From assembly GCA_038138625.1 (NCBI GenBank), contig JAYQEA010000048.1, positions 1-27,564 of the forward strand: a stretch of 27,564 bases of DNA, read 5' to 3'. The stretch is from JAQXDR01 sp038138625 (GTDB taxonomy: Bacteria > Pseudomonadota > Alphaproteobacteria > Rhodobacterales > Rhodobacteraceae). Shown here piece by piece: positions 7,523 to 16,626 of this stretch. Positions within the stretch are counted from its first letter, which is position 1; the number at the start of each line of letters is the position of its first letter. The notes below the pieces were generated by a model. That model was not told the DNA's origin. It saw only the letters and a list, made by a program, of their open reading frames with translations, and ran no database searches. Position numbers and translations under genes: made by a program.

Positions 7523-8316
7523 TCAAAGCAGGCAGCGCGACCATCTGCTGCAATCGTCGATGCACCATCGGCTATGCGCTCAACACGAGCCAGCTGCACA
7601 GGGGTCAAACGTGCAGCATCCCTAAGTTTGGGCGCAGGCAGCACAAATGCCATGCGCGCCGCCTGATCGCGGGACAAAGATGCCGACCGTTGATCCCAGA
7701 TAGACCGCGATGCCGCCTCTGCGCCAAAAACCCCATCGCCCCATTCTGCAATGTTCAAATAGACTTCAAGAATCCGCTGCTTGGACCAGAGAAGCTCAAC
7801 CACCGGCGTCAGAACGGCTTCGACGAGCTTGCGGCCATAGCTGCGGCCATGCCACAGGAAGAGATTTTTTACAGTTTGTTGGGTTATGGTCGATGCCCCG
7901 CGACTTCCCCCTGCTTTGATCGCAGCACGCAAGGCGGGGATGTCAAAGCCCATATGTGTGCAAAAATTGGCGTCTTCGGCCGCAACAACAGACCGGCGCA
8001 GAGCCGGAGAGATTTCGTCGATTTCAACCCACCTATGAGCAATGCCGTCCAGACGCCGGGCTTCGGACCACATATAAATTCCACCGGGTGGATCGACCCA
8101 TCGCAGCAGGCCCACGATCAAAAAGACCAGTACGCAGGTCAAGAGAGACAGCCGCCATATAACCCTAAGCGCATAGCGCCAAGCCGAAGAAAGCGCAGAC
8201 CGTTCAGCGCCAGTTGCTTTATTGGACGCTTTAGATGATCTTTTCGCAGCGACACTCCGCGAAGAAGACCTTTTCAAGGGGCGATTGCGCGCCGGAGATG
8301 CCTGCCGACGCGCCAT
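7519..8316 (-). CDS. mtgA: Monofunctional peptidoglycan glycosyltransferase
   Basis: Polymerises lipid II into glycan strands on the outer face of the inner membrane, without a transpeptidase domain. The 265-residue protein has a Ser/Arg/Lys-rich cytoplasmic N-terminus (1-49), one membrane helix (about 51-71) and a GT51 domain. Visible motifs are EDANFCTHMGFD with catalytic E114, GASTITQQTVKNLFL at 140-154, and RKLVEAVLTPVVE ending at the second catalytic acid E174, followed by RILEVYLN. The C-terminus ADGRAACF is family-typical, so the protein looks complete even though a transposase fossil abuts its stop. It starts three bases after the gltB stop on the same strand, implying cotranscription with glutamate synthase. 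The basic tail of about 49 residues is on the long side. Confidence 0.93.
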   Translation of the reverse strand: MARRQASPARNRPLKRSSSRSVAAKRSSKASNKATGAERSALSSAWRYALRVIWRLSLLTCVLVFLIVGLLRWVDPPGGIYMWSEARRLDGIAHRWVEIDEISPALRRSVVAAEDANFCTHMGFDIPALRAAIKAGGSRGASTITQQTVKNLFLWHGRSYGRKLVEAVLTPVVELLWSKQRILEVYLNIAEWGDGVFGAEAASRSIWDQRSASLSRDQAARMAFVLPAPKLRDAARLTPVQLARVERIADGASTIAADGRAACFD

Positions 8317-8319
8317 CTT

Positions 8320-11300
8320 TTATTCTGCGGGAACTGCGATGTCCTGGGCACCCAAAGGATGCGGCAGCTTGTCCAACATTTCTTTTGGGCACACCTGAAT
8401 AAAGCGGCTACGCAGATGATCCCAGTCCTGAAGGATTTTCTGCGCACGACGGCTACCAGTCTCCTCGGCATGGCGCGTGAGCAGCTCCAACAGCTGCGCT
8501 TCCCAGTGGCTGCCTTTGGCGACCTCGCATGTCACCAGCGTCTCCATGTTCATCATGGCTCTGGTGTGGCCTTCGGGATCAAATAAATATGCCATACCTC
8601 CTGTCATACCTGCCCCAAAGTTGGCACCGATATTGCCAAGAATCACAGCCACACCGCCAGTCATATATTCACAGCCGTTCGAGCCACACCCTTCGACAAC
8701 GACGCGCGCGCCAGAGTTCCGCACCGCAAACCGTTCGCCTGCGCGCCCAGCCGCAAACAGATACCCGTCTGTCGCGCCGTAGAGCACGGTGTTTCCGATG
8801 ATCGTATTTTCGGCCGCATCCAAAGGAGATGTCATGGGGGGGCGCACCACAATGGTTCCACCCGACAATCCCTTGCCCACATAGTCATTGGCGTCGCCTG
8901 ACACTTCAAGCTTCAGACCTGGCGCGGAAAATGCCCCTAAAGATTGTCCCGCAGACCCCTTTAGCTTTATGTGCAGGTGGTTTGATTGCAAAGTATTGCG
9001 CATGCCAAAGTTTTTCACGATGTGAGCCGAGGTTCGCGTGCCCACGGTCCTGTGGGTGTTCTGGACGGCATAACTCAGCTGCATTTTTTCGCCATCACCA
9101 AGAAAGCGTGCGGCATCCCGGATAATCTCGGCATCCAGAGTATCGGGAACCTCGGTCCGGGAGCGGTCACGGTCATAATGTATACTGTCAGAGCCATCGA
9201 CCTGAATAAGCAGCGGGTTCAGATCGAGATCGTCGAGATGGTCCGCTCCACGACTGACCTGACGCAGCAAGTCCGCGCGCCCGATCACATCCTCCAAAGA
9301 CTTGGCACCAATTGACGCAAGGATTTCGCGCACTTCCTGAGCGTAGAAGGTGATCAGATTGACAACTTTGTCCGCCGTACCGGTGTATTTCGCACGCAGT
9401 TCCTCGTTTTGGGTGCAGACCCCGACAGGACACGTGTTGGATTGGCATTGACGCACCATAATACAGCCCATGGCAATCAGTGCCGCGGTCCCGATGCCGT
9501 ATTCCTCGGCGCCAAGCATTGCGGCCATGACGATATCGCGGCCAGTGCGCAATCCACCATCCGTGCGTAATGTCACACGGTCACGCAGGTTGTTCATGGC
9601 CAATACCTGATGGGCTTCTGTCAGGCCCATCTCCCATGGCAATCCTGCATATTTAATCGATGTTGCAGGGGATGCCCCCGTACCACCATTGTGACCCGAG
9701 ATCAAAATAACATCTGCCATGGCTTTGGCCACACCAGCCGCAATTGTTCCGACGCCAGATGCAGCCACCAGTTTGACCGTCACCTTGGCCCGCGGATTGA
9801 TTTGCTTGAGGTCATAAATCAGCTGCGCAAGATCTTCGATCGAGTAGATATCGTGATGCGGTGGAGGTGAAATCAGCGTCACGCCTTTGGTCGAATGACG
9901 TAGCCGCGCAATCAGATCGGTGACCTTCATTCCCGGCAGCTGGCCGCCTTCGCCCGGCTTTGCCCCCTGCGCAACCTTGATCTCCAGTTCTTCGCACTGA
10001 CCCAGATATTCGGCGGTCACACCAAACCGCCCCGAAGCTACCTGCTTGATCTTGGCGGAGGGGTTATCGCCGTTCGGTTCGGGCACGAAGTGTGCGGGGT
10101 CTTCTCCGCCCTCACCGCTGTCGGATTTTGCGCCAATCCGATTCATGGCCACATTGAGAGTTTTATGCGCCTCTGGGCTCAGGGCCCCTAACGACATGCC
10201 CGGCGTGACAAAACGTTTACGGATGGATGTGATGCTTTCCACGTCATCAACAGAAATTGGCGCACCAAGGGGTTTGATCGCCAACAAGTCACGCAAATGG
10301 ATCGGGGGGTTGGCCTGCATGGATTTTGAATATTGCTGCCAAAGCTCGTAACTCGCACGCGTACAGGCCGCCTGCATCAGATGCATTGTTTGCGCACCCC
10401 AAGCATGGGTCTCGCCCGATTTGCGTGATTTGTAAAAACCACCAATAGGCAGCACATTTTCAACCTGACCAAAGCCCAGCGCGTGGACTTCTTCGGCTTT
10501 GCCCTGGATGCCACTGACACCGATGCCAGAGATACGGCTGGTCAGTCCGGGGAAATATTCAGCGCACATCGCACGGCTAAGCCCAACGGCTTCAAAATTC
10601 AGGCCGCCGCGGTAGGAGGAGATGACCGAAATACCCATCTTGGACATAATTTTCAGCAAACCCGCATCTACCGCAGCACGATAACGCGATACCGCCTCGG
10701 TCAATGTCAAATCAAGAAGGCCGCGTTCAATCCGGTCTGCAAGGCTGTCTTCGGCCAGATAGGCGTTGACAACAGTGGCACCCGACCCAATCAAAACGGC
10801 AAAATAGTGAGGATCCACGCATTCTGCAGCGCGCACATTCAAGCTACAAAAAGTGCGCAAACCTTGACGCGTCAGATGGCTATGGACGGCGCTGGTCGCA
10901 AGGATCATTGGCATTGCGATAAAGTCGGGGCCAACATTCTGATCGGTCAAAATTATGTGGCCAGCCCCCGAACGCACTGCATCCTCGGCCTCGGCCCTGA
11001 TCCGTTCCAGTCCCGCCTGCAACGCCCCACTGCCTTGGGTTTTGGGGAACGTGCAGTCAATTGTGGCACTTGGCGCATTGAAACAGGTCATCAGTCGTTC
11101 AAACTGGGCATTGCCAACAAACGGGCTGTCCAGCACGAGGATCTCGGTTTGGGCGCTGCTTTCGTCCAATACGTTCTTGAGGTTACCAAACCGCGTCTTG
11201 AGGCTCATCACGCGATATTCGCGCAGGCTATCTATGGGCGGGTTTGTTACCTGACTGAAATTCTGCCGGAAATAATGGCTGAGCGGACGGTAAACCTTGG

Positions 11301-12861
11301 ACAGAACCGCAGATGGCGTATCGTCGCCCATGCTGGCCAAGGTTTCCTTTCCGTCTTCGGCCATGGGTGCCAGTATCTGCTCGAGCTCTTCAACACTGAA
11401 ACCCGCCGCGATTTGCCTACGGCGCAGCTCTTCGCCAGAGTGCATGGCCGTTTCCGTTACGCTGGCCAAATCGGCCGACAAATCGTTTATGCGTTGAACC
11501 CACTCGCCAAAAGACTGGCTCGCCGCAAGTTTATCTTTGATTTCCGTATCATGATACAGCTTGGCCTCGGCCATATCGACCGCCAGCAACTGACCCGGGC
11601 CAAGCGCGCCTTTTTCGCGAACACTTCCCTCGTCCACAGGCACCATGCCAGCCTCGGAGCCGGCGATCAAAAGCCCGTCGCCCGTCACGACATATCGCAT
11701 GGGGCGCAGTCCATTCCGATCCAGACCGGCACAGACCCAACGGCCATCCGTCATCGCCAGCGCGGCAGGACCGTCCCATGGCTCCATCACGCTATTGCAA
11801 TAGCTGTACATGTCACGCCACGACTGCGGCAATTCCACAGCCTGTTGGGACCAGCTTTCCGGCACCAGCATGGTTTTCGCCATCGGAGCGTCACGACCTG
11901 CCCGTACGAGCACCTCAAACACGGCATCAAGGGCCGCGCTATCACTGGCACCACCGGCGATGATCGGCTTTATATCCTCGGCGTGATCTCCAAAGGATGC
12001 GCTTGCCATGCGAATTTCATGGCTTTTCATCCAGTTTATGTTGCCTTTGAGGGTATTGATTTCACCGTTGTGGGCCAACATACGGAATGGCTGCGCCAAC
12101 CACCATTGCGGGAATGTATTGGTCGAATACCGCTGATGGTAAATTGCAAAAGCGCTTTCAAATCGGGTGTCCTGCAAGTCCGGGTAGAATTCGGCCACCT
12201 GTTCGGCAAGCATCATGCCCTTGTAAATGATCGATCGGCAGGACAGCGACGCAATATAAAGCTCACCAATACCCTCTGCCGCTGCGGCTTTTTCAATCCG
12301 GCGGCGGATTACATACAATTCACGTTCAAAAGCCTCATCATCCAGTCCCTTGTCATTCGATATCAGGATCTGCTCGATTTCGGGGCGTGTAGCGTTTGCC
12401 TTGTCACCAAGGCACCGCACGTCTACCGGCACATGACGCCATCCGTAAATGAAGTGGCCCATACGCAAGACCTCGGTCTCGACAATTGTCCGGCAGCGTT
12501 CCTGCGCCCCGAAATCAGTGCGCGGCAGAAACACCTGTCCAACAGCCATGAGCTGGTTTTTGCGTGGCGTATGGCCAGTACGTTCGACCTGATCATAAAA
12601 AAACTGGACCGGAATTTGCACGTGGATCCCAGCCCCGTCACCGGTCTTGCCATCTGCATCCACCGCGCCGCGATGCCAGATCGCCTTGAGCGCCGTAATT
12701 CCGGCTTCGACCACCGATCGGCGCGGCTGCCCATCCAGAGCAACCACGAGGCCCACACCGCATGAGCTATGCTCTTCACTTTCCGAATACAGCCCGTTGT
12801 CCGCCAGCCACTTGCGCTTGGCTTCGGTTTCCTTGGCCCAGTCTTGGTCAAATTTGGTCAT
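8320..12861 (-). CDS. gltB: Glutamate synthase large subunit
   Basis: Large (alpha) subunit of NADPH-dependent glutamate synthase. It releases ammonia from glutamine and uses it to convert 2-oxoglutarate to glutamate. Of 1513 residues, the class II amidotransferase domain comes first, with catalytic nucleophile C34 (SSCGVGLV) implying removal of a 33-residue propeptide. The central and FMN/2-oxoglutarate domains follow (SGEGGEDP, HNGGTGASP, GGLRTGRD). The 3Fe-4S cysteines lie in CIMVRQCQSNTCPVGVCTQ. The C-terminal GXGXG beta-helix domain is present (GGTIVVRPP, GGVAVILGNIG). ATG 12861 has AAGGAG seven bases upstream. It lies 263 bases downstream of gltD and just ahead of mtgA. A long antisense open frame at 10483-12765 is a codon-bias shadow. 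Confidence 0.97.
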   Translation of the reverse strand: MTKFDQDWAKETEAKRKWLADNGLYSESEEHSSCGVGLVVALDGQPRRSVVEAGITALKAIWHRGAVDADGKTGDGAGIHVQIPVQFFYDQVERTGHTPRKNQLMAVGQVFLPRTDFGAQERCRTIVETEVLRMGHFIYGWRHVPVDVRCLGDKANATRPEIEQILISNDKGLDDEAFERELYVIRRRIEKAAAAEGIGELYIASLSCRSIIYKGMMLAEQVAEFYPDLQDTRFESAFAIYHQRYSTNTFPQWWLAQPFRMLAHNGEINTLKGNINWMKSHEIRMASASFGDHAEDIKPIIAGGASDSAALDAVFEVLVRAGRDAPMAKTMLVPESWSQQAVELPQSWRDMYSYCNSVMEPWDGPAALAMTDGRWVCAGLDRNGLRPMRYVVTGDGLLIAGSEAGMVPVDEGSVREKGALGPGQLLAVDMAEAKLYHDTEIKDKLAASQSFGEWVQRINDLSADLASVTETAMHSGEELRRRQIAAGFSVEELEQILAPMAEDGKETLASMGDDTPSAVLSKVYRPLSHYFRQNFSQVTNPPIDSLREYRVMSLKTRFGNLKNVLDESSAQTEILVLDSPFVGNAQFERLMTCFNAPSATIDCTFPKTQGSGALQAGLERIRAEAEDAVRSGAGHIILTDQNVGPDFIAMPMILATSAVHSHLTRQGLRTFCSLNVRAAECVDPHYFAVLIGSGATVVNAYLAEDSLADRIERGLLDLTLTEAVSRYRAAVDAGLLKIMSKMGISVISSYRGGLNFEAVGLSRAMCAEYFPGLTSRISGIGVSGIQGKAEEVHALGFGQVENVLPIGGFYKSRKSGETHAWGAQTMHLMQAACTRASYELWQQYSKSMQANPPIHLRDLLAIKPLGAPISVDDVESITSIRKRFVTPGMSLGALSPEAHKTLNVAMNRIGAKSDSGEGGEDPAHFVPEPNGDNPSAKIKQVASGRFGVTAEYLGQCEELEIKVAQGAKPGEGGQLPGMKVTDLIARLRHSTKGVTLISPPPHHDIYSIEDLAQLIYDLKQINPRAKVTVKLVAASGVGTIAAGVAKAMADVILISGHNGGTGASPATSIKYAGLPWEMGLTEAHQVLAMNNLRDRVTLRTDGGLRTGRDIVMAAMLGAEEYGIGTAALIAMGCIMVRQCQSNTCPVGVCTQNEELRAKYTGTADKVVNLITFYAQEVREILASIGAKSLEDVIGRADLLRQVSRGADHLDDLDLNPLLIQVDGSDSIHYDRDRSRTEVPDTLDAEIIRDAARFLGDGEKMQLSYAVQNTHRTVGTRTSAHIVKNFGMRNTLQSNHLHIKLKGSAGQSLGAFSAPGLKLEVSGDANDYVGKGLSGGTIVVRPPMTSPLDAAENTIIGNTVLYGATDGYLFAAGRAGERFAVRNSGARVVVEGCGSNGCEYMTGGVAVILGNIGANFGAGMTGGMAYLFDPEGHTRAMMNMETLVTCEVAKGSHWEAQLLELLTRHAEETGSRRAQKILQDWDHLRSRFIQVCPKEMLDKLPHPLGAQDIAVPAE

Positions 12862-12900
12862 GACAGGTCTCCTTGGTGGCCATTCAGGCCGCTTTGGCCA

Positions 12901-12906
12901 ATTATA
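12901..12906 (-). promoter_or_regulatory. Possible -10 element for gltB
   Basis: On the minus strand this is a perfect TATAAT about 40 bases upstream of the gltB start, which would give a leader of about 33 bases ending in the strong AAGGAG site. No good -35 hexamer is found at 16-18 bases upstream (TTGATC sits too close, 11 bases away). The site would need an activator, or the match may be chance. If real, gltB can be expressed separately from gltD. Confidence 0.35.
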
Positions 12907-13000
12907 TTTTTGCCGCAGATCAACGTCTGTGACATGCTACAAGATGTCCTTTGGATCGTCCGTATCACCGGTGACCTGAACACCTTATTGTTTATCCATG

Positions 13001-13023
13001 ATCCACTCACCCTGTGAGTGGAT
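13001..13023. repeat. Perfect 10-bp hairpin between gltD and gltB
   Basis: The arms ATCCACTCAC (13001-13010) and GTGAGTGGAT (13014-13023) are exact reverse complements around the three-base loop CCT. It lies about 100 bases downstream of the gltD stop and 140 bases upstream of the gltB start. No T-run follows on either strand, so it is not a standard intrinsic terminator. It could be an RNA stem that protects or attenuates the gltD-gltB message, or a protein-binding palindrome. Confidence 0.75.
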
Positions 13024-13124
13024 GCGCCCCGTTCGCCTGCTGGCCAGATTGTGGACCCGATCAAATACGACTTTATCACCGATCTCTGCCCCTCCAAAAC
13101 GCCAGTCATGCGCCAAAAGCACTC

Positions 13125-14558
13125 TTATTCCGCGGCTATGGCGTCGGTACTGAACTCTGCCAAGATTGCATCCGCACAATCGCGACCGTCGCGGATCGCC
13201 CAGACGACCAGACTGGCGCCGCGCACGATATCGCCGATGGCATATACACGATCCAGTGCTGTCTTTCCGGTTGTGAAAGACGCCTTGACTGTACCCCAGC
13301 GGGTCACCTCAAGGCCGTCGGTGTCCCAAAGTTTTGGCAAATCTTCGGGTTCAAAGCCCAGCGCCTTGATCACCAGTTCCGCCGGTTCCGTATAGTCAGA
13401 CCCGTCAATAACCTCGGGGCTTTGACGCCCGGTTGAGTCTGGTGTTCCCAAGCGCATTTTTTGCACGATGACCCCCTCAACAGGGTCACCAACAAACCCC
13501 TTGGGCGCGGTCAGCCATTCAAATTGAACGCCTTCTTCTTCGGCGTTTTGTGTTTCACGCTGACTGCCGGGCATGTTGGCCCGATCTCGGCGATAGAGGC
13601 ATTTCACACTGGTTGCACCCTGACGTACGGCCGTGCGAACACAGTCCATCGCAGTGTCACCGCCACCAATCACAACAACCCGTTTGCCAGCGGCATTCAG
13701 CGCACCACTTTCAAATTCAGGAACGCTATCACCAAAATTCGAAGCCCGGTTGGACGCTGTCAAATAATCAATCGCTTTGACAATCCCTTTGGCTCCGACG
13801 CCAGGCCCGGCCAGATCGCGGCTTTTGTAAACACCCGTTGCAATGATCACGGCATCATGGGCCGCGCGAATTTCATCAAAGGAAATATCCTGCCCAACCG
13901 AACAATTCAGTCGAAATTCCACGCCGCCTTGTTCCAGTTGCTCTATGCGGCGCATGACCACGGGCTTTTCCAGTTTGAACCCCGGAATCCCATAGGTCAG
14001 CAACCCCCCTGCCCGGTCATACCGATCATACACGGTCACCTGAACACCCGCGCGACGCAAATGATCCGCAGCGGCGAGGCCGCCTGGACCGGCACCGATA
14101 ATCCCAACGCTTTCCGCCCGTTCGACCGAAGGTGCTGCGGGGACGACCCAACCATTGTCCCAAGCTGTATCGGTAATGTATTTTTCGACCGACCCGATTG
14201 TCACAGTTCCATGGCCCGACTGCTCGATCACGCAATTGCCTTCGCACAGCCGGTCCTGCGGGCAGATGCGGCCACAAATCTCGGGAAAGGTATTGGTCGC
14301 CTGACTGACATCATAGGCTTCTTGGAGGCGCCCTGTTGCTGTCAACCTGAGCCAGTCGGGAATATTGTTATGAAGCGGACAATGTGACTGGCAGTATGGA
14401 ACGCCACACTGGCTACACCGGCTCGATTGCTCGGCAGCTTTAACTTCAGCATACTGGGCATAGATTTCGTCAAAGTCCTGACGGCGTGCCTCTGCCGCAC
14501 GCTTTTCCGGCATGTCGCGATCGACAGTAACAAATCTGAGCATCGGTGGCTTGGCCAT
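13125..14558 (-). CDS. gltD: Glutamate synthase small subunit
   Basis: Small (beta) subunit of NADPH-glutamate synthase. It takes electrons from NADPH via FAD and passes them through Fe-S clusters to GltB. The chosen ATG at 14558 (MAKPPMLRFV) has AGGGG eight bases upstream and gives 477 residues, the normal length. An earlier in-frame ATG at 14612 lacks a good site. Visible motifs are two N-terminal Cys clusters for 4Fe-4S (CSQCGVPYCQSHC and CGRICPQDRLCEGNC), the FAD Rossmann motif GAGPGGLAAADHLRRAG, and the NADPH motif VIGGGDTAMDC. Near the C-terminus is AIGDIVRGASLVVWAIRDGR. The gene is upstream of gltB on the same strand and diverges from uppP. Confidence 0.96.
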   Translation of the reverse strand: MAKPPMLRFVTVDRDMPEKRAAEARRQDFDEIYAQYAEVKAAEQSSRCSQCGVPYCQSHCPLHNNIPDWLRLTATGRLQEAYDVSQATNTFPEICGRICPQDRLCEGNCVIEQSGHGTVTIGSVEKYITDTAWDNGWVVPAAPSVERAESVGIIGAGPGGLAAADHLRRAGVQVTVYDRYDRAGGLLTYGIPGFKLEKPVVMRRIEQLEQGGVEFRLNCSVGQDISFDEIRAAHDAVIIATGVYKSRDLAGPGVGAKGIVKAIDYLTASNRASNFGDSVPEFESGALNAAGKRVVVIGGGDTAMDCVRTAVRQGATSVKCLYRRDRANMPGSQRETQNAEEEGVQFEWLTAPKGFVGDPVEGVIVQKMRLGTPDSTGRQSPEVIDGSDYTEPAELVIKALGFEPEDLPKLWDTDGLEVTRWGTVKASFTTGKTALDRVYAIGDIVRGASLVVWAIRDGRDCADAILAEFSTDAIAAE

Positions 14559-14779
14559 AGCGTGGACCCCTGGCTGAGTGAGTGTTGGACGCATTGCATA
14601 CGGGAGAGCCAAACAAATTAAAAGTCATAATGTGTGACCTAATTTGCGTCTTTTAAAAAAAATGCTGCGACAAAAGTGAGAATACAGCCCATTTTAGGTC
14701 CGATACGGACATAAACCAGTATTTCCCTTACGTTGACCGCCAGCGTATACCTCGCTCAATCACGATTCGAGGACCCATT

Positions 14780-15604
14780 GTGCCGCTTTTTAATCTGCTC
14801 ATTCTTGCGATCATTCAGGGCGTCACTGAATTTCTACCGATTTCATCATCGGGCCATCTGATATTACTTCCCAAGCTAACTGGCACGCAAGATCAGGGTC
14901 TTATGGTGGACGTAGCTGTGCATGTGGGCACACTTTTTGCAGTCATGATTTATTTTCGTCGCGACGTTGCGCTTGCGGTCTCGGGCATCCCGGGCTTACT
15001 GAAAGGGCGCTTCACCGAACCGGGGGCCCGTCTTGCCGGCCTACTGATCATTGCGACAATACCAGTTGTCATTGTTGGCTTGATTTTGAACCTAACGGGA
15101 CTGGAAGTCCGAATGAGGTCCATCGCAGTGATTGGATGGACAATGCTGGGATTTGGGCTGGTATTATATTGGGCTGATCGTTTGCCACAGCGTCGCGTAG
15201 CGGAAAGCTGGAACATGCGTGATGCGATTGTCATGGGGCTGTGGCAGGCCCTAGCGCTTATTCCCGGCACATCACGCTCGGGCATAACCATCACTGGCGC
15301 ACGGGTTCTTGGGTTTTATGGTTTTTATAGTGCGCGCTTGGCGATGTTGATGTCGATCCCGACCATCATAGCCTCGGGCGCTTTGTTGGGCATCGAAGCA
15401 GTCGCCACTGCCAATGCAAACGACATACGACAGGCCGCAGTGGCTGCGTGCTTTGCATTCTTCGCCGCATTGATCGCGCTGACGGTTATGATGCGTCTTC
15501 TGACGCGCATCAGTTTCACACCATACGTTATATACAGGGTGGTTTTTGGCGGCATTTTGCTATGGATCGCCTACAGCGGGACAAACGTGCCCAGTATCAG
15601 CTGA
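14780..15604 (+). CDS. uppP: Undecaprenyl-diphosphate phosphatase (UppP/BacA)
   Basis: Integral membrane phosphatase that recycles undecaprenyl diphosphate to the monophosphate carrier for cell wall synthesis; overproduction is known to give bacitracin resistance. The 274-residue protein has the two active-site blocks QGVTEFLPISSSGHLIL (residues about 12-28) and PGTSRSGITITGAR, plus about seven or eight hydrophobic helices. The start is GTG at 14780 with GAGG seven bases upstream; no ATG lies nearby. It is divergent from gltD with a 221-base gap and converges on rlmH. Confidence 0.95.
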   Translation: MPLFNLLILAIIQGVTEFLPISSSGHLILLPKLTGTQDQGLMVDVAVHVGTLFAVMIYFRRDVALAVSGIPGLLKGRFTEPGARLAGLLIIATIPVVIVGLILNLTGLEVRMRSIAVIGWTMLGFGLVLYWADRLPQRRVAESWNMRDAIVMGLWQALALIPGTSRSGITITGARVLGFYGFYSARLAMLMSIPTIIASGALLGIEAVATANANDIRQAAVAACFAFFAALIALTVMMRLLTRISFTPYVIYRVVFGGILLWIAYSGTNVPSIS

Positions 15605-15659
15605 ACAATTGTTCGGGCGTGACAAACATTGAAGCCCGGCCCGTCCTCGGTTGTGCCAA

Positions 15660-16130
15660 TCACGCCCGATGGTAGGGAGACCCGGACAAGATTGTTGCCG
15701 CGCGGTATAATTGTTCGGACAACATCACCCGCGCCAACATGTGTGGCCAAACCATTGATCCAAAAGATACCCGAACACCCGCAGTTTCACATAACGATGG
15801 ATCAAGCCCATCCGCACCACCAATCATGAAAACCATGTCTTTGATCCCTTGGTCGCGGTATCGCGCCAGCAGATTGGCAAACTCGGGTGAGTTGAGCTTT
15901 TGACCACGCTCGTCCATAGCACATACCGTCGCCCCGCGCGGCACATGTCGTGTCAACAGAGCCGCCTCTGCAGCGCGGCCCCCCCCACGTTTATCTTCAA
16001 CCTCGTGAACCGATGCAGGCCCGAGCCCAAGATTGCGACCAGCTTTGCCAAAGCGGTCGAGATAGTCCTGCAAAAGGACTGCCTCTGGTCCACCTTTCAA
16101 CCGCCCGACAACGCATAAATGCACCCGCAT
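15660..16130 (-). CDS. rlmH: 23S rRNA (pseudouridine1915-N3)-methyltransferase RlmH
   Basis: SPOUT methyltransferase acting on pseudouridine 1915 in helix 69 of assembled 70S ribosomes. The chosen start ATG 16130 (MRVHLCVVGRLK) gives 156 residues, the normal length; the frame is open further upstream but only through rsfS. Family features are the Asp-rich ALLTRHVPRGATVCAMDERGQ block, the cofactor-binding FMIGGADGL, and the conserved C-terminal end MLSEQLYRAATILSGSPYHRA (HRA near the C-terminus). Its ATG shares bases with the rsfS stop (TGATG), a classical coupling arrangement. It ends 55 bases from the end of convergent uppP. Confidence 0.95.
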   Translation of the reverse strand: MRVHLCVVGRLKGGPEAVLLQDYLDRFGKAGRNLGLGPASVHEVEDKRGGGRAAEAALLTRHVPRGATVCAMDERGQKLNSPEFANLLARYRDQGIKDMVFMIGGADGLDPSLCETAGVRVSFGSMVWPHMLARVMLSEQLYRAATILSGSPYHRA

Positions 16131-16492
16131 CAAATATGCGACGCAGCCCCGGCAGGCAGCCACATCTTTTCGAGCTGATAGAACTCTCTGACTTCAGGTC
16201 GAAAGACATGCGTGATCACATCACCGGCGTCGATCAATACCCAATCGCCGGTTTCTTTGCCTTCAACACGGGATAGCACCCCGTACTCGGCCTTTAGGAT
16301 CTCAACGACACGGTCTGCAATTGAAGACACTTGCCGTGAAGACCGGCCAGAGCACACCACCATAGCATCACCAATTGATGTTTTGCCGCGCAAGTCAATT
16401 TGCACAACATCTTCGGCTTTCATCTCATGTAACGTGGACAGTATTGCATCCAGCAGCTTCTCGCTGGTGGAGACAGTGGAATGCGCAGCCAT
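16130..16492 (-). CDS. rsfS: Ribosomal silencing factor RsfS
   Basis: Binds ribosomal protein uL14 and blocks 30S-50S joining, lowering translation under starvation. The 120-residue protein has the family blocks KAEDVVQIDLRGKTSIGD, VVCSGRSSRQVSSIAD, GKETGDWVLIDAGDVITHVF and REFYQLEKMW. It has no good ribosome-binding site of its own. Its ATG overlaps the TAA of a possible 18-codon leader ORF (TAATG at 16490-16494), and its TGA overlaps the rlmH start. The two enzymes of ribosome maturation are therefore made from one message, apparently driven by the promoter at 16598-16626. Confidence 0.95.
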   Translation of the reverse strand: MAAHSTVSTSEKLLDAILSTLHEMKAEDVVQIDLRGKTSIGDAMVVCSGRSSRQVSSIADRVVEILKAEYGVLSRVEGKETGDWVLIDAGDVITHVFRPEVREFYQLEKMWLPAGAASHI

Positions 16493-16548
16493 TATAGTGC
16501 GCCCCGAAAGGGCTGCAGAAGCTGCATCGACGGATAGGGACAGGTCAT
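16492..16548 (-). CDS. Possible 18-codon leader ORF coupled to rsfS
   Basis: Starting at ATG 16548, an 18-residue frame (MTCPYPSMQLLQPFRGAL) ends in a TAA that overlaps the rsfS ATG. It is preceded by a perfect AGGAGG (16552-16557), although the spacing of three bases is short. It lies just downstream of a good promoter match. Coupling through TAATG would explain why rsfS lacks its own strong site. The peptide has no recognisable motif. It could also be chance, since the AGGAGG might serve another purpose. Confidence 0.3.
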   Translation of the reverse strand: MTCPYPSMQLLQPFRGAL

Positions 16549-16597
16549 GGTCCTCCTGAAAAATACGTCGCTCGGTCGCAACGCCACAATCACACGT

Positions 16598-16626
16598 ATA
16601 CTAACACCCAGTCTGACAAATCTCAA
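16598..16626 (-). promoter_or_regulatory. Sigma-70-like promoter for rsfS-rlmH
   Basis: On the minus strand TTGAGA (plus-strand 16621-16626) is followed after exactly 17 bases by TAGTAT (16598-16603). Transcription would begin near 16591, about 100 bases before rsfS and about 43 bases before the possible leader ORF. The spacing is ideal and both hexamers match 4-5 of 6 consensus positions. The surrounding 288-base gap between rnr and rsfS has no other supported gene. Confidence 0.5.

Noticed and set aside
10483..12765. 760-codon plus-strand open frame
   Set aside because: It lies entirely antisense to gltB, whose product matches its family end to end. The antisense translation is His/Arg/Gln-rich without domains, a codon-bias shadow.
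13461..14387. 308-codon plus-strand open frame
   Set aside because: Antisense to gltD, which has all cofactor motifs; no recognisable protein pattern.
14733..14761. TTGACC with 17-base spacing as uppP promoter
   Set aside because: The -10 partner TCAATC matches only two consensus positions, too weak to call.
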